Source of the DNA: Thermothielavioides terrestris NRRL 8126
Taxonomy: Eukaryota > Ascomycota > Sordariomycetes > Sordariales > Chaetomiaceae
DNA length: 64,000 nt
Reading direction: 5' to 3'
NCBI RefSeq assembly: GCF_000226115.1
Contig: NC_016460.1
Span: 4,030,001-4,094,000, forward strand
Positions 61,460 through 64,000 of this stretch are shown piece by piece. The stretch's first letter is position 1. Each line of letters opens with the position of its first letter. The notes beneath the pieces were generated by a model. The model ran no database searches. It saw only the letters and a program-made list of their open reading frames with translations, and was not told where the DNA came from. A program made the position numbers and the translations under genes.

Positions 61460-62339
61460 TTTTCTTTTTCGTCGAGCGGGAGAGCCCGAGCACGGAGTGT
61501 CATATGTTTGTTTCTAGGTCGGTTTTCGTGAGCCGGGCGATGAGTATTGATTTGGGTTGAGTCCTACCTGAGGCGGGGTGCACAACGCTGGTTGGGGAGT
61601 AAAGGGCTCCTCGAATGACGTGTGGTGCTATGACTTGATATCGGGGGCAACACTCAGAAGCTGTGCAGTGCATGCACATCAACCTTGCGGGGAGATTCAG
61701 CGTAGTTATGGTGTACACATCCTGCTTAAGCTACATCCACCAGGAACTAGATTCATGAATAGCGCGTCGTAATGGGCCGTCCGAACTGGCTAAAGTTGGG
61801 TGCTACAGTCGGTCGGTCACGGCTTCTTCGGAACTGAAGCACAACACGAGCGGGCAGGTCAACTTCAGGTAGCTATAAGGTATGCAGGTAGGTACTTACC
61901 GTACCATGTCGAAGCTGGGGGGACTTAGCAAGTTTTGAGAAATTAGAAATAGACAGTCACCAACTACCTAGATGCATCTACCGGCCGCCTTTCGCTTCTC
62001 GTGATGCTTGAATTGTCTGGTGTTGCACACCTTGCGGATATACTAGGGTATACCGTTGTCCCTCGCTCTCTGGGTTGACAAACCTTCGACCTTTCCTTTC
62101 TGGTCGCCTCGGCAGCATCAACCCTTTGGCCATCTCTTATTCGCGGACACTAACTGCCGAAACGCTCTAGCATGTTTTGAGTCACTCACTCCTTTCAAGT
62201 CCACAGTAAGCGGTTAGAGTCAAAGTGGATCCTTCGTCCGCATCCTTGCGAATTTTCCAGTTCTCCTATTGAAGCCATCCCTCTTGCCCACCACCAGCTG
62301 AAGCCCGACTGCTTCTCCGTGACCAGCGACAGGATAACT
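61460..62339. promoter_or_regulatory. Divergent promoter region, hydrolase / MOSC gene
   Basis: An 880 bp spacer between divergent start codons. No coding frame or RNA gene recognised and no specific factor site assigned. Confidence 0.5.
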
Positions 62340-63483
62340 ATGAAAATCACAGCTGTAGGTTTGTGCCCACAGCCAGGCACAGGCAGAGGACGTATCCGTG
62401 GTGTGCTGACTCAACCGGCAGCTCTATGTGTATCCCATCAAGGGCCTGCGTGGGATCGAACTCTCTTCAGCCCAGGTCGGGCCGCGGGGCATAAGGCATG
62501 ATCGCCACTTCATGCTGTTTCAGGTGCACCCAGCGACGGGTGAGTTGAAAAAAGTGCAGGTGGATTCGCATCCACGGTGTGCCTTATTCGAGCAGCGGTT
62601 TGCTTCCGATGCGCCCGGTGATGATGGCTCGACTATCATCGTTCGCTACCTCGGTGATCTAGCCGGAGAGTCAGGGGCCACGGACGAGGATGGATCGCTC
62701 AGAGTTCCCCTGGAGCCGGATATCTCGAGTCTGGAGAAAATCGAGGTCGTCCTGCATGGCAGTTCAACGGCAGCCTATCGCATGGGCGATCCGTATGACA
62801 CCTGGTTCAGTCACCGCTTCGGCTTCCGCGCGATCCTGGTGTTCCTCGGTGATGGAAGAAGAGCAGTGCTGGGCAAGACATTGCCGCCCAAACCGACACC
62901 GGAACGACAGCAACAAAACCAGGGATGGATTACGTCCTTGGTCTCCTACATCACGGGTGCCCAGCGATCCAGCGAGATGGAGGGGCCATGGTTGACGTTC
63001 GCCGATGTGGCCCCCTTGCTGGTAACATCCGAGTCGTCCTTGAAAGATGTGCGGGACCGCCTCCTCGGCGGCCGGCCTGTGGAGATGTACAAGTTCCGAC
63101 CCAACGTCGTCGTCGACGGCGAGGGTGAGGAGCCCTGGGCTGAAGACTTTTGGGCCGAGCTCGCCATTACTCCCGGGCGAGCCGAGCACGGGGACAGCAC
63201 CGTCCGAAACACACTGCTGTTGACGGGCAACTGCCTGCGATGCACCAGCCTCAACGTGGATTACCAGACGGGGAAACCCGCAGTCGACGAGACGGGACAG
63301 GTTCTCAAGAAGCTGATGAAGGATCGAAGGGTTGATTCGGGGTCGAAGTGGTCGCCCGTCTTTGGCAGGTACGCCTTTCTTGGTGGCAGTGGCCGCGAAG
63401 GCTTCACGGTGTCCGTCGGCGACAAGGCAGAAGTGACTCGGCGCAATACGGAGCGAAGTGTTTGGGACTGGCCGGGCCTGTGA
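62340..63483 (+). CDS. MOSC-domain (molybdenum cofactor sulfurase C-terminal-like) protein, mARC-type
   Basis: A 358-residue protein in two exons: a 15-nucleotide first exon (62340-62354, M-K-I-T-A) and 62422-63483, with a 67 bp intron (GTAGGT..CAG). The splice creates M-K-I-T-A-L-Y-V-Y-P-I-K-G-L-R-G, the classic start of this family. The N-terminal barrel has the H-D-R-H-F-M-L block. The MOSC domain includes F-R-P-N-V-V-V and P-W-A-E-D-F-W. The block L-R-C-T-S-L-N-V-D holds C279 at the place of the molybdenum-binding Cys of mARC proteins. Members bind sulfurated molybdenum cofactor and many reduce N-hydroxylated compounds. The single-domain form here lacks the aminotransferase part of true MoCo sulfurases. 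Without the small exon the protein would appear to start at an internal Met. Confidence 0.92.
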
Positions 63484-64000
63484 AACCGACACGCTTAACT
63501 ACCGCATCCAGGGGTCACGCAGGCGCTGGGTGCAAGTAATCAAAGTTCTACTGATTTTCAGAGCGCCACCATGTACCCAAACGAGCCGGCGAACCTGCCG
63601 TGACCGGGACACCCCCGAGACACTCACCCTTCAGCTTCTCTGCTAGTTATCCGAGGATCCCGAGACTCTACAAGGCGAAACGAACGTATCGGCGAAGAAG
63701 GTCATGGGAGTTGATCATGGAATACCGGCACTCTTCTTCACCCATGCCAAGCTGATAGGGACGTTTCACAGCTCCATACAGCTATTGGCGAGCGGCAGTG
63801 GGTATTATATAGGTAGCATGTGTGTGTCTCTGACACTCTCAAGCATCAACTAGAATGGCGGACCGAGAGAATGTGATAGACACGGGAGAGAGTTTAACTT
63901 CACTAGAAACATATCATTTCCATCCCTAACCCTAGCGGAAGGACCACCAGCAGCATTCCCCTTTTATGGAGACGGCGTGGGTCAACAACACCGACTGTCG
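63484..64000. other. 3' flank of the MOSC gene, no gene seen
   Basis: Ordinary-composition sequence to the window end. No coding frame, tRNA or repeat recognised. Confidence 0.55.

Noticed and set aside
1..64000. CRISPR array, tRNA or rRNA genes, or a secondary-metabolite cluster
   Set aside because: No regularly spaced repeats, no cloverleaf-like sequence with a recognisable T-loop, no rRNA-like stretch and no backbone biosynthetic gene were seen. The gene half consists of unrelated housekeeping genes.

Overview
The window looks like nuclear DNA of a filamentous ascomycete, most likely a Sordariomycete and plausibly order Sordariales. This is inference, drawn from GC-rich coding exons, short 58-106 bp introns with GT..AG ends, the gene families present, and a very strong signature of repeat-induced point mutation (RIP). 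It has two unlike halves.

Positions 1 to about 39,000 are an AT-rich, RIP-eroded transposon graveyard. CA and TG dinucleotides are nearly absent, TA is in large excess, CpG survives, and former Trp and Gln codons read as TAA or TAG. The nesting can be read directly. Four copies of one LINE-like non-LTR retrotransposon lie at the left: A on +, B on -, D inserted in B with an 11 bp target duplication, and C on +. Copy C is split by a 13.0 kb Ty3/Gypsy element (Gypsy-1, 488 bp LTRs). To the right is the 3' part of a second chromovirus (Gypsy-2). Its C-terminal chromodomain is split by a complete 7.3 kb minus-strand Ty3/Gypsy element (Gypsy-3, 334 bp LTRs, target duplication CAACT). About 2.5 kb of eroded DNA without assignable identity follows, up to the edge of the euchromatin near 39 kb.

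Positions 39,000-64,000 are ordinary gene-rich DNA with eleven gene models. In order they are: a RAD5-type HIRAN/SNF2/RING ATPase (-), an NDUFAF6-like complex I assembly factor (+), an LDB19/Art1-type alpha-arrestin (+), a GTPBP1-type GTPase (+), LSM3 (-), a PPR-like mitochondrial protein (+), the GPI12/PIG-L de-N-acetylase (-), a small fungal multipass membrane protein (+), a secreted NodB polysaccharide deacetylase (+), an alpha/beta hydrolase (-) and a MOSC-domain protein (+). Nine of these eleven models contain at least one intron. The genes are housekeeping functions in alternating orientation and do not form a pathway, biosynthetic cluster or defence island.

I did not find a convincing new biological system. 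The points most worth checking are an unidentified accessory reading frame at the 3' end of Gypsy-1, an unidentified eroded minus-strand frame at 36.4-37.7 kb, the inward-increasing RIP gradient in both LTR pairs, and the chromodomain that is restored in frame when Gypsy-3 and one target copy are removed in silico.
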